A stretch of 64,000 nt of DNA from Mycobacterium sp. ACS1612 (GCF_001667505.1 NZ_LZHZ01000074.1:62001-126000); one strand, 5' to 3'. Shown: positions 54,629-62,020, counted from the stretch's first letter. Notes: generated by a model from the letters alone, not told the origin. Numbers and translations are program-made.

Positions 54629-54910
54629 ATGATGACAGAACCGACGCACGTCGATGGTAACGCCGCTGCGGGCGCATTCGCAGGAGTGGTCGGATTCGAT
54701 GTCACGACCGCGACGGTGAAGTGCGCCGCGTGTGGTCAGATCACACCCTTTGCCGAGAGTCACGTCTATCTGCGCGCTCCTGGCATCGTTGTGCGTTGCC
54801 CGCGCTGCGACCACGTCCTTGCCCGACTGGTGCAGACCGAGGCGGACGCATGGCTCGACCTGGGCGGCACCCAGTCCTGGCGGATCCGTTTGCCTGCCCG
54901 CGGATGGTGA
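54629..54910 (+). CDS. DUF6510-like zinc-ribbon protein
   Basis: A 93-residue protein starting MMTEPTHVDGNAAAGAFAGV. Two Cys pairs, VKCAACGQITPF and VVRCPRCDHVLARL, form a zinc ribbon. It is the usual companion of the molybdopterin/FNR pair in actinobacterial operons as I recall. ATG 54629 has AAGGA directly upstream; ATG 54632 is an alternative. Function unknown. Confidence 0.8.
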   Translation: MMTEPTHVDGNAAAGAFAGVVGFDVTTATVKCAACGQITPFAESHVYLRAPGIVVRCPRCDHVLARLVQTEADAWLDLGGTQSWRIRLPARGW

Positions 54911-54920
54911 GCCCGACGCG

Positions 54921-55991
54921 ATGAGCGGATGGCCGTCGTGGCTGTTGGCGGTGATGTTTGCCGCTGCGGCGACGACGATCTGGGCGGCGGGCATTCAGTT
55001 GTCGGACCAAACCGATGTGCTGACGATGCGGCTCGGCCTTGGCTCGGCGCTGGGCGGACTGATCCTGTTGGCTATCGCAACCAATCTGCCTGAGATCGCT
55101 ATCGTCGCCGCTGCGGCGACAGCGGACAATATCGGTGTCGCAGTGGGCAATATCCTCGGCGGCATTTCCATTCAGACGGTGGTGCTCGTGGCCCTCGACG
55201 CGTTCGGAGTGCACGGATCCAGACCGCTGACGTATCGGGCCGCGTCGTTGGTGTTGGTGTTGGAGGCCGTACTGGTCGTCACCGTGTTGGCCATTGCGAT
55301 CGGCGGCACCCAGATGCCCGCAACGCTGATCACAGGACGGCTCACACCGGCCCCGGTGCTGATCCTCGTGGTGTGGGTGCTCGGCCTGGTGTTGGTACAA
55401 CGGGCGGGCCGCTCGTTGCCCTGGCAGGAGTCGGGCCAACCCCCAGACGGTCAGCAGCAGCCCCGCGGATATCGCGCCGCGATGACCGAGCAGCAGGCCA
55501 CCGCCGCGGGGACCAGTACAGCCAGGGCCGCGGTGAGCTTCGGCCTTGCCGCGGTCGTGACGTTGATCGCAGGAGTCGTGTTGGAGCGCAGCGGGGACGC
55601 CATCGCTGGCCACACGGGTTTGTCCGGTGTGCTGTTCGGTGCGACCGTGTTGGCGGCGGCGACCTCGTTGCCGGAATTGTCCACCGGCCTGAGGTCGGTG
55701 CGGCACGGCGACTACCAACTCGCCGTATCCGACGTCTTCGGTGGAAACGCCTTCCTGCCGGTGCTCTTCGTGCCCGCGACGCTGCTCTCGGGGCACGCGG
55801 TGTTGCCGGCAGCACAGCGCAGCGACATCTATCTCACGGCACTGGGCATGGTGCTGACACTGATCTACGCGGCCGGCCTCCTGTTTCGGCCCCGCCGCCG
55901 CATCGCCCGACTGGGTGTCGACTCGCTGGCCGTCGCCGTCCTATACAGCCTTGGCGTGGTCGGACTGTTCACCATCTCGAACATGCGGTGA
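54921..55991 (+). CDS. CaCA-family sodium/calcium antiporter
   Basis: A 356-residue membrane protein with two repeats of about five helices. The repeat motifs are LGGLILLAIATNLPEIAIVA and VLFGATVLAAATSLPELSTG, with the acidic NLPE/SLPE that binds cations in CaCA exchangers. Between the repeats lies a Gln/Pro-rich loop (GQPPDGQQQPRGYRAAM). Last gene of the O5-driven operon. Substrate ion not readable; Ca2+ or Na+ are likely. Confidence 0.88.
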   Translation: MSGWPSWLLAVMFAAAATTIWAAGIQLSDQTDVLTMRLGLGSALGGLILLAIATNLPEIAIVAAAATADNIGVAVGNILGGISIQTVVLVALDAFGVHGSRPLTYRAASLVLVLEAVLVVTVLAIAIGGTQMPATLITGRLTPAPVLILVVWVLGLVLVQRAGRSLPWQESGQPPDGQQQPRGYRAAMTEQQATAAGTSTARAAVSFGLAAVVTLIAGVVLERSGDAIAGHTGLSGVLFGATVLAAATSLPELSTGLRSVRHGDYQLAVSDVFGGNAFLPVLFVPATLLSGHAVLPAAQRSDIYLTALGMVLTLIYAAGLLFRPRRRIARLGVDSLAVAVLYSLGVVGLFTISNMR

Positions 55992-56005
55992 TCGCGGTCG
56001 CCTCA

Positions 56006-56050
56006 TCTCACCCGGGGTGAGATAAGGCAACGGGTGAAGACAAATGACCC
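56006..56050 (+). promoter_or_regulatory. Composite operator O6
   Basis: The first element is an expanded palindrome TCTCACCCGGGGTGAGA (56006-56022) that contains TCACCCGGGGTGA with one extra G. An 11-base spacer follows, then GGGTGA (56032-56037), AGACAAA, TGACCC (56045-56050). The ATG at 56073 lies 22 bp beyond. A GTG start inside this operator (56034) is rejected for this reason. Confidence 0.82.
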
Positions 56051-56072
56051 CGTGTTCGCAAATAGTGGTCAC

Positions 56073-56585
56073 ATGTCACAGAATCTGGCCACTGCAAGCG
56101 CGGTCGATGTGCGAACGAGTTCCCGAATCAGGGAGATCGCGGCGCTTGTCGCCCGCTACGGTCTGGTGATCGTCATCGCCTGGTTCGGCGCCATGAAGTT
56201 CACTTCCTATGAGTCCCAGGGTATCTCGCATTGGGTCGCCAACAGCCCGTTCTTGAGTTGGCTCTACAACTTCATGTCCATCGACGGCTTCGGCCGATTC
56301 AACGGGACGATCGAATTGATCACCGCTGCACTGTTGGCCGTCAAACCGTGGTGGCCGAAGGTTTCCGTGGTGGGCGGCGTATTCGCCTCGTTGTTCTTCG
56401 TGATGACGCTGAGTTTCATGGTCACCACCCCCGGCGAAGGCGAGGCGTCCGCGGGCGGCTTTCCCATTCTGTCCGCCGACGGCGAGTTCCTGATGAAGGA
56501 CATCGCGCTGCTCGGCCTGTCGCTCTTTCTGCTCGCGGACGCAGTCGATGCCGCCCGCAGACAACCCACGATCTCCACCGAGTGA
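56073..56585 (+). CDS. DUF417 (RclC/YkgB-like) membrane protein
   Basis: A 170-residue protein with about four helices. It carries RYGLVIVIAWFGAMKFTSYE, SPFLSWLYNFMSIDGFGRFN and LSFMVTTPGEGEASAGGFPI, then LSADGEFLMKDIALLGLSLF, the DUF417 core found in E. coli RclC/YkgB. In E. coli that gene sits with rclA and is induced by reactive chlorine; an RclA-like reductase lies in this window at 43978. ATG 56073 lies beyond operator O6. Probable inner membrane protein of oxidant defence. Confidence 0.88.
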   Translation: MSQNLATASAVDVRTSSRIREIAALVARYGLVIVIAWFGAMKFTSYESQGISHWVANSPFLSWLYNFMSIDGFGRFNGTIELITAALLAVKPWWPKVSVVGGVFASLFFVMTLSFMVTTPGEGEASAGGFPILSADGEFLMKDIALLGLSLFLLADAVDAARRQPTISTE

Positions 56586-56616
56586 CCACCACAACCCACC
56601 CTCAGAAGGACGCGCA

Positions 56617-57537
56617 ATGCAAGCCATCACTGTCTCGGACCGTGACGCTGGTGTCGCAGGTCTGTCGCTGACAGACCTGCCGTACCCGCAGCCGGCGACG
56701 AACGACGTCGTCGTGCGGGTACACGCCGCGGGTTTCATCCCCGGGGAACTCGACTGGCCGGACACCTGGACCGATCGCGCGGGGCGCGACCGCACACCGA
56801 GTGTGCCCGGCCACGAGTTGTCCGGCGAGGTCGCCGAGTTAGGTTACGGCACAACCGGTTTGAGTGTTGGTCAGCTGGTCTTCGGGCTGGTCCCCTGGGA
56901 CCGCAACGGCTCGCTTGCGGAGTACACCGCTGTCGAAGCCCGTAACCTCGCTCCGCTACCGATCGACATCGACCACACAACCGCCGCTGCTCTGCCGATC
57001 TCCGGTTTGACCGCCTGGCAGGGGCTGTTCGATCACGGCCGCCTCACCACTGGACAAACGGTCCTCATCCACGGCGCTGGCGGCGGCGTCGGTTCGGTCG
57101 CGGTGCAGCTCGCTCGTGAGGTCGGTGCGCGCGTCATCGGCACCGGCCGGGCCGCGGATCGGGAGCGAGCCCTATCGCTCGGTGCGCACGCGTTCATCGA
57201 CCTCGAGACCGAAAAGCTGGAGGCTGCAGGGGAAGTCGACGTAGTCTTCGACGTGATCGGTGGAGATGTCCTCGCCCGCTCCATTGCACTGGTGCGCGCC
57301 GGCGGAACGCTCGTCAGCATCGCCGAACCGCCCAAGACCCAGCCGCGAGACGGCCGCGCAATTTATTTCGTTGTCGAATCCGACACTGCCCGGCTCACCG
57401 ACCTCGCTGCGCGGGTGCGCGACGGGCGTCTTCATCCGGTCGTCGGCGCTGTGGTCTCTCTCGCCGAAGCTGCCGCCGCATTCGCTCCCGAAAAGCGCGT
57501 CCCCGGCAAGACGATCGTTCGTGTTACCAAGGACTGA
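56617..57537 (+). CDS. NADP-dependent quinone oxidoreductase (QOR), copy 2
   Basis: A 306-residue MDR protein beginning MQAITVSDRDAGVAGLSLTD, with VHAAGFIPGELDWPDTWTDR, the VPGHELSGEVAELG block and the NADPH site VLIHGAGGGVGSVAVQLARE. There are no structural zinc cysteines. It has AGAAGGA ahead of ATG 56617. It belongs to the QOR/crotonyl-CoA-reductase-like group and is different in sequence from the 45423 gene. Second gene of the O6 operon. Confidence 0.9.
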   Translation: MQAITVSDRDAGVAGLSLTDLPYPQPATNDVVVRVHAAGFIPGELDWPDTWTDRAGRDRTPSVPGHELSGEVAELGYGTTGLSVGQLVFGLVPWDRNGSLAEYTAVEARNLAPLPIDIDHTTAAALPISGLTAWQGLFDHGRLTTGQTVLIHGAGGGVGSVAVQLAREVGARVIGTGRAADRERALSLGAHAFIDLETEKLEAAGEVDVVFDVIGGDVLARSIALVRAGGTLVSIAEPPKTQPRDGRAIYFVVESDTARLTDLAARVRDGRLHPVVGAVVSLAEAAAAFAPEKRVPGKTIVRVTKD

Positions 57538-57928
57538 AAGGGCATCGGAGCGCGCTAGTCATTTCGTCGTTCATGCAGTGGCGCTCCCAGTGTCGTGGAC
57601 GATCGGACTGCTGGCGGCGGCGTGGATCGTTCCCGGAATCTCGCTGTCGGTAGCCGGCTTCGCCGTTGCCGTAGTGGTGTTCGCGGCAGCGCAGGCGGTC
57701 CTGTTGATACCGATGTTGCGGTTGCCGCATTGGTATGTACCGCTGCTCCTCGGGGGCACCGGCTTGGGTTTGACGATCGTGGCCTTGATCCTCGCGTCGA
57801 CGCTGACGCGTGGACTCACCATCGCCGGCGTGGCACCCTGGCTGGCCTCGACGACTGTGGTGTGGCTGGTGACGACGATCGGGGCGATCACACTGCCGGA
57901 ACTGCTGATCCACGAAGGGGTGCGGTGA
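57521..57928 (+). CDS. Four-helix membrane protein (phage-holin superfamily IV/YvlD-like)
   Basis: About 135 residues of mostly membrane sequence: IGLLAAAWIVPGISLSVAGF, VVVFAAAQAVLLIPMLRLPH, GTGLGLTIVALILASTLTRG and VVWLVTTIGAITLPELLIHE. The WIVPGIS segment and four-helix plan fit the YvlD/holin-4-like membrane family. The start is GTG 57521 or GTG 57578; both lie in the frame. Its stop shares a base with the ATG of the next gene. Function unknown; the neighbour genes suggest envelope protection. Confidence 0.65.
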   Translation: MLPRTERASERASHFVVHAVALPVSWTIGLLAAAWIVPGISLSVAGFAVAVVVFAAAQAVLLIPMLRLPHWYVPLLLGGTGLGLTIVALILASTLTRGLTIAGVAPWLASTTVVWLVTTIGAITLPELLIHEGVR

Positions 57929-58224
57929 TGGGAGACACGCACGACGATCCGACGGATCACTCACGGACCACCCAACCGCACGCTGGTATCGCGATGAAGG
58001 ACAACTTCATCTGGCCGGGGTTGATCCTTCTGGTCGTATCGATGTTCGGAGTGATCGGCGCGGCAGCGGCCGCTGGGTACCGACACTACGAATGGCTGCC
58101 CGCCACGATTCTGATCGCCGTCCTCGGCACGGTCGCCGGTGTGTTGTGGCTCGTCGTGGAGAATCGCCGAGTCACCCGCATCGAGGCGCAGTGGCAGGCC
58201 ACGCACCAAGGCGGTCGGGCCTGA
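57928..58224 (+). CDS. Small membrane protein of unknown function (98 aa)
   Basis: A 98-residue protein, MGDTHDDPTDHSRTTQPHAG, with two hydrophobic helices (LILLVVSMFGVIGAAAAAGY, LIAVLGTVAGVLWLVVENRR) and a polar C-terminus. ATG 57928 overlaps the previous stop by one base. No family is recognised. It is the last confident gene of the O6 operon. Confidence 0.6.
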   Translation: MGDTHDDPTDHSRTTQPHAGIAMKDNFIWPGLILLVVSMFGVIGAAAAAGYRHYEWLPATILIAVLGTVAGVLWLVVENRRVTRIEAQWQATHQGGRA

Positions 58225-58533
58225 CACGATGAGGATCGGTGTCGTGCTCGCCGTCTGTGCCGTGTTGATCGTCATCGCCGGATGACTATCTGTTCTCGTG
58301 GACAAGGTCTGATCAACTCGTGTCCCGCCGGCCGTTGGAGGAAACCGAAACTTCGAGTCAAGTCGCTGTCGACTTCGCCGCTGAAACGTCCGACGCGCGG
58401 TCACTCGATCTGCGGCTGCTCTTTCGCGGCTCGAACCTCGAGGTGCACGAACCCACCCGCGGATCCGCCGAACCATAGCGGGCTTGTGCGGTCGCTGTTC
58501 TACGTTCGGATTGAATTGTACTGCGCGACATAG
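58225..58533 (+). other. Intergenic stretch with an 18-codon hydrophobic ORF
   Basis: Only an ATG-started frame of 18 codons (58229-58285, MRIGVVLAVCAVLIVIAG) stands out; it is a single membrane-type stretch and too short to judge. The rest shows no family motif. The region ends at operator O7. Confidence 0.3.
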
Positions 58534-58575
58534 TCACCCGGGTGAATCGCCAATTCGGACGATTACAACTCACCC
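58534..58575 (+). promoter_or_regulatory. Composite operator O7
   Basis: TCACCCGGGTGA (58534-58545), 11 bases, GGACGA (58557-58562; weaker than GGGTGA), TTACAAC, TCACCC (58570-58575). The ATG of the sigma factor at 58598 is 22 bp further on, so the leader is short. Same geometry as O1, O2 and O6. Confidence 0.82.
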
Positions 58576-58597
58576 GAACCGTAGCCAGGATGTTCGC

Positions 58598-59194
58598 ATG
58601 GAAACAGTCGACCATCCAGCAGGTAGCGAATCACCGTCGGCTTCGTGCGACCGAGAGCTTGCCGCGCGGTTCGTAAACGACGCGCTCCCCTATCTGGACC
58701 AACTTCACAAACACGCTCGCCGAATGACCCGCAACGCCGTGGACGCCGAAGATCTCGTGCAGGAAACGATGCTGAGGGCGTACGCCGGCTTCAACACCTT
58801 CACCGAAGGAAGCAACCTCCGGGCATGGCTGTTTCGCATCATGACGAACAGTTACATCAATTGCGCGCGACGTGCGCAACGCCGCCCAGACGAGTACCTC
58901 ACCGACGACATCACAGACCAACAGCTTGCCGCGCTGGATCGACACTCGGCGCAAGGGACACGGTCGGCCGAACTCGACGCACTCGCAGCATTGCCCCACG
59001 AGGAACTCGTCGAGGCGATGGCGACGCTGCCGCTGCAATTTCGGCTGGCTATTTACTACCGCGATGTCGTGGGTCTGCGGTGCCGGGAGATCGCGGAGCT
59101 CATGGCCTGCCGCGAAGGCACCGTCGTGTCACGTCTGAACCGCGGGCGGCGGCGACTGCGAATCTTGTTGCAGGCGAGCCACGAAGGCGCATGA
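58598..59194 (+). CDS. ECF sigma factor, SigH/RpoE-like
   Basis: A 198-residue ECF sigma factor. Region 2 carries HARRMTRNAVDAEDLVQETM and RAYAGFNTFTEGSNLRAWLF, then MTNSYINCARRAQRRPDEYL. Region 4 has LPLQFRLAIYYRDVVGLRCR and EIAELMACREGTVVSRLNRG. It follows M. tuberculosis SigH closely in these blocks. SigH-type factors answer thiol-oxidative stress and are usually paired with a zinc anti-sigma (RshA, HxxxCxxC), which is not found downstream; only a 49-codon overlapping ORF (59191-59340) without such residues is seen. Start ATG 58598 lies just after operator O7. Confidence 0.92.
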   Translation: METVDHPAGSESPSASCDRELAARFVNDALPYLDQLHKHARRMTRNAVDAEDLVQETMLRAYAGFNTFTEGSNLRAWLFRIMTNSYINCARRAQRRPDEYLTDDITDQQLAALDRHSAQGTRSAELDALAALPHEELVEAMATLPLQFRLAIYYRDVVGLRCREIAELMACREGTVVSRLNRGRRRLRILLQASHEGA

Positions 59195-59219
59195 GCGCGG
59201 TGCCCCTGTCCGCGGCTGA

Positions 59220-59437
59220 TCATGCGCCGGTCTGGGTTCGCATCGTGCCAGCCAGCGATTGCTTGGTCCCATCATCGCCGTCAAGCGTTGTCAGCGAGGC
59301 CGGGAAGAGACCATCCTCCTCCTCGGCAATGTGCTCATGAAGGTCAAAAACGCTTTACGGATCTGGACCCGGTCAGCCGAATCCGTCAGGTCGACCGTGT
59401 CAAGCAGCTCCTCGAGCTCGCAGTGTCCGCGGACCAT
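59220..59437 (-). pseudogene. Hemerythrin-like HHE relic, frameshifted
   Basis: Read on the minus strand, one frame gives MVRGHCELEELLDTVDLTDS followed by ADRVQIRKAF. After one base shift at a T run (near 59350-59360), the other frame continues DLHEHIAEEEDGLFPASLTT, then LDGDD and a stop at 59220. The two pieces in order are the H...HxxxEE...LFPA layout of hemerythrin domains. No clear upstream part exists beyond 59437. It looks like a decayed non-haem iron O2/NO-binding protein. Most of 59195-59590 otherwise shows no coding feature. Confidence 0.5.
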
Positions 59438-59591
59438 GACGCCCCGGGGCTTGCACTCATCACGCCGGCAGCCTGAGGTTGGCGAAACCCCGCGCCGCAG
59501 CAGCCTGTTCGTGCGAAGCCGGGAGTGCGACGTTGGCGCGGGCGTTGCGTCGCGGATGACCGGTGCGATTTCTCTAAGCCACCTAGTTTCT

Positions 59592-59606
59592 ACAATGCTT
59601 TATTGT
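59592..59606 (+). promoter_or_regulatory. Palindrome ACAAT-N5-ATTGT before the SufR-like gene
   Basis: ACAAT (59592-59596), GCTTT, ATTGT (59602-59606), extended by flanking TTT/AAA. It sits 13 bp before the start of the HTH regulator at 59620. In SufR-type regulators the gene usually controls itself through such AT-rich palindromes, so an autoregulatory operator is likely. Confidence 0.65.
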
Positions 59607-59619
59607 GTAAACTCAGGTC

Positions 59620-60267
59620 ATGACATACCGGGGCCGACGCCAGGACGTGTTGGCGGCGCTGCGGGCCGCAGACGCCGCGTTGAGCATCTCTGACATCGCC
59701 GAGCAGCTAGGGATTCATCCCAACACCGCGCGGTTTCACCTCGAGGCGCTGGTGAAGTCCGAACGGGTTCAGGTCGTTGAGGCCGACCACACCAAACCCG
59801 GCAGGCCCCCGCTGATGTTCCGCGCGATCGCGGGGATGGATCCAGGCGGTCCGCGTGACTACCGGACGCTGGCCGCAATCCTCGCCGATGCGCTGGGGCG
59901 CCAATCCCAGCCTGCACGTCGGGCGGTCGCCGCCGGGCGCGCCTGGGCCGACCATGTCGCCGCGCCCGGCAGCGCGCGCAGTCGCCGCCAGGCAGTCGAT
60001 CGGCTCGCCGATCTGCTGAACGATCTGGGTTTTGCACCCGAAAAGCGTTCCGCGACAACGGGAAAAGATGAGATTGGGCTACGCAACTGCCCGTTTCTGG
60101 AGGTGGCAGGCACCCGCCGCGATGTGGTCTGCCCGGTGCATCTTGGGCTTATGCAAGGCGCGCTGGAAAGTTGGGGCGCCCCGATCACCGTCGACGGGTT
60201 GACCCCGTTCGCTGAACCAAATCTGTGCGTGGCGCATCTTGCCCCGGCCGCGGGAGCCTCATCATGA
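59620..60267 (+). CDS. HTH regulator with C-terminal Cys cluster (SufR-like)
   Basis: A 215-residue regulator. The N-terminal winged helix is VLAALRAADAALSISDIAEQ, LGIHPNTARFHLEALVKSER, and PGRPPLMFRA, then a helical middle. The C-terminal Cys residues are GLRNCPFLEV (about 157), DVVCPVHLGLM (about 171) and NLCVAHL (about 203), spaced like the Fe-S ligands of SufR-type sensors. It starts at ATG 59620, with palindrome ACAAT-N5-ATTGT just upstream. The following genes (membrane protein, truncated hemoglobin relic) hint that it once controlled NO or iron-sulfur-related genes. Confidence 0.85.
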   Translation: MTYRGRRQDVLAALRAADAALSISDIAEQLGIHPNTARFHLEALVKSERVQVVEADHTKPGRPPLMFRAIAGMDPGGPRDYRTLAAILADALGRQSQPARRAVAAGRAWADHVAAPGSARSRRQAVDRLADLLNDLGFAPEKRSATTGKDEIGLRNCPFLEVAGTRRDVVCPVHLGLMQGALESWGAPITVDGLTPFAEPNLCVAHLAPAAGASS

Positions 60268-60710
60268 GCACGGCCCACGCGGTCGCGGTCGCGGTCATGT
60301 TCACCTGGTTGGGGATGGTGTTGGCGATCTCGTTCATCGAGGCACCTCTGAAATTCCGGGCCCCGGGAGTGTCGCTGCAGATCGGGCTGGGAATCGGCAG
60401 GTTGGTATTCCGTGCGCTGAACACGGTAGAAGCCGTCCTGGCAGCGGTTCTGCTGATCGCATTCGGGTATCGGCCACCGTCGGCGACCACCGTCATCGCG
60501 GTGGGTGTCGTGGTGGTGGCGCTGGCCGCCCAGCTGTTGGTGGTGCGACCGCGCCTGTCGCGCCGCTCGGACCTGGTCCTGTCCGGACCCGCCGCGTCCA
60601 CGTCCGACGGTCCGGGCCGCCGGTCGCGGGCCCACTACGGCTATGTCGCGCTGGAGTCGGTGAAGGTCGTCGGACTGATCGTCGGCGGCGTCGCTGTGCT
60701 GGCCGCCTGA
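60264..60710 (+). CDS. Four-helix membrane protein of unknown function
   Basis: A 148-residue protein starting MSTAHAVAVAVMFTWLGMVL, with four hydrophobic segments and ISFIEAPLKFRAPGVSLQIG, VVVALAAQLLVVRPRLSRRS and YVALESVKVVGLIVGGVAVL. It overlaps the SufR-like stop as ATGA, so they are translationally coupled. I do not recognise a function; the DoxX/DUF4149-like plan may be relevant. Confidence 0.7.
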   Translation: MSTAHAVAVAVMFTWLGMVLAISFIEAPLKFRAPGVSLQIGLGIGRLVFRALNTVEAVLAAVLLIAFGYRPPSATTVIAVGVVVVALAAQLLVVRPRLSRRSDLVLSGPAASTSDGPGRRSRAHYGYVALESVKVVGLIVGGVAVLAA

Positions 60711-60732
60711 CAAGTTCCAGGAGGAACCCAAC

Positions 60733-61090
60733 ATGACTGCGCCAGCACCGCCTTCTTGCGATCTTGCCAACCGCGGCGACGTCGAATCGTTGTTGCGCCG
60801 CTTCTACGGCGCAGCATTTCGCGACGACCTTCTCGCCCAGCCGTTCGCGGAGTTGTCCGCGCGCGGCCTCGACGACCACCTGCCAATCATGTGTGACTTC
60901 TGGGAGACAGTGTTGTTCCGGGCTGGACTGTATCGGCGCAATACGCTGCAGGCGCACCGGCACTACGACCATTGACCACATGTATCGCGGCCCGGTCGCC
61001 GACCACGCCAAGATTCAAGCCGCCCGAATCGCCATGGCGATGCACCGTCGCCTCAGCGGCGTCCGAGAGCTCGGTCAAGCAAACGCGTGA
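60733..61090 (+). pseudogene. Group III truncated hemoglobin relic (internal deletion, frameshift)
   Basis: The first frame (60733-60975) reads MTAPAPPSCDLANRGDVESL, then FYGAAFRDDLLAQPFAE and HLPIMCDFWETVLFRAGLYR, the N-terminal half of a group III truncated hemoglobin, and ends at HRHYDH. A different frame continues HMYRGPVADHAKIQAARIAM then AMHRRLSG, the C-terminal end of the same family. The middle helix stretch of about 25-30 residues is missing. So the protein has lost its distal/proximal heme-pocket part and cannot fold as a globin. It follows the regulator and membrane gene closely. Confidence 0.8.
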
Positions 61091-61871
61091 GGACACCGAA
61101 GACCGCGAATGAAGTGGCGGTGTCTCGCGGTTGCCTCGAAATCATGCCGCGTGCGATCAATTCGACGGTCGCGGCGACTCCGCATGTCTGAGACAGCAGC
61201 AGTGCGATCAGCACGAGAATCTGAACGGCTGCGGCTTGCGCGGCTGATCCGGTGCTGAGCAGCACGCCAACGAAGGCTCCCGGAAGCGTGACGAGGCCGA
61301 CTGTTCTCGTCGAATCGAGATTGGGCAGCAGTGCGTTGCTAGCAGTCTGCCCAATGATTTCCATCCGCGAGTCCCGCTCGCTCATGCCAAGGCTAAGAGC
61401 CGCCTCCACTTCTCCGATCCGCAGTCTCAGCGCATCCAAAGCCAAGCGCGCCGAAACTGATACGGCAGTCATGGTGTTGCCAAGCACGATTGCGACGATG
61501 GGCACGACCGCTACGCCCGTCAGCGGAACGACGCCGGAAAGCAACAACAACGGCAACACCGCGACCATCCCGAGCGCGAGAGAAACCATCAGCAACGGGG
61601 AGCCGCGTCTTGCCTGGCTGCGCTGGGCGGCGGTCATACTGGCGACCACGAACATCACCGCCAAAACGGGGACCGAGGACCACAACCGGGTGAGTGCGGC
61701 GGCAAGCACGGTCGCGATGGCAGTCAATTGGACCGCCGCGCGAATGGCTGCCCACGGAACAGTCCACGGCGATCCGAGCGCAGTCAACCAGTAGATCAGC
61801 GCACCAGCGACGACCATGAAGACGCATACGACGATCAGCGCGGGATTGAGTACTGGCTGCGAGGAGAGCAT
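61053..61871 (-). CDS. FetB/YbbM-like ABC transporter permease
   Basis: A 272-residue membrane protein with about seven helices. The family signature GNTMTAVSVSARLALDALRL is preceded by VVPIVAIVL, and LRIGEVEAALSLGMSERDSR follows, with VGLVTLPGAFVGVLLSTGSA. These are the UPF0014/FetB (iron export) landmarks. The cognate ATPase FetA is not seen in the window. Its last codons overlap the hemoglobin relic on the other strand. Confidence 0.87.
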   Translation of the reverse strand: MLSSQPVLNPALIVVCVFMVVAGALIYWLTALGSPWTVPWAAIRAAVQLTAIATVLAAALTRLWSSVPVLAVMFVVASMTAAQRSQARRGSPLLMVSLALGMVAVLPLLLLSGVVPLTGVAVVPIVAIVLGNTMTAVSVSARLALDALRLRIGEVEAALSLGMSERDSRMEIIGQTASNALLPNLDSTRTVGLVTLPGAFVGVLLSTGSAAQAAAVQILVLIALLLSQTCGVAATVELIARGMISRQPRDTATSFAVFGVLTRLLDRALGRR

Positions 61872-62020
61872 GCGTTTCAGTGTCCACTTGCAGCCTGGCC
61901 GTAATCGCTTCAGTGACAGTTCAGTTCGGCGTAGTTCCCAGACAGAGCAGCCGCTGGCGCGGGCACGGCCACCTCAACGTGGCACACAGACACCGACATA
62001 CCGTTGTCGCGGCTGGTGTC

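Noticed and set aside
56034..56072. GTG start at 56034 for the DUF417 gene
   Set aside because: It would lie within operator O6 and adds residues unlike the family; ATG 56073 fits the domain start.
59191..59340. A 49-codon ORF overlapping the sigma-factor stop, possible anti-sigma
   Set aside because: No HxxxCxxC or hydrophobic segment; the same stretch is better explained by the hemerythrin relic on the other strand.
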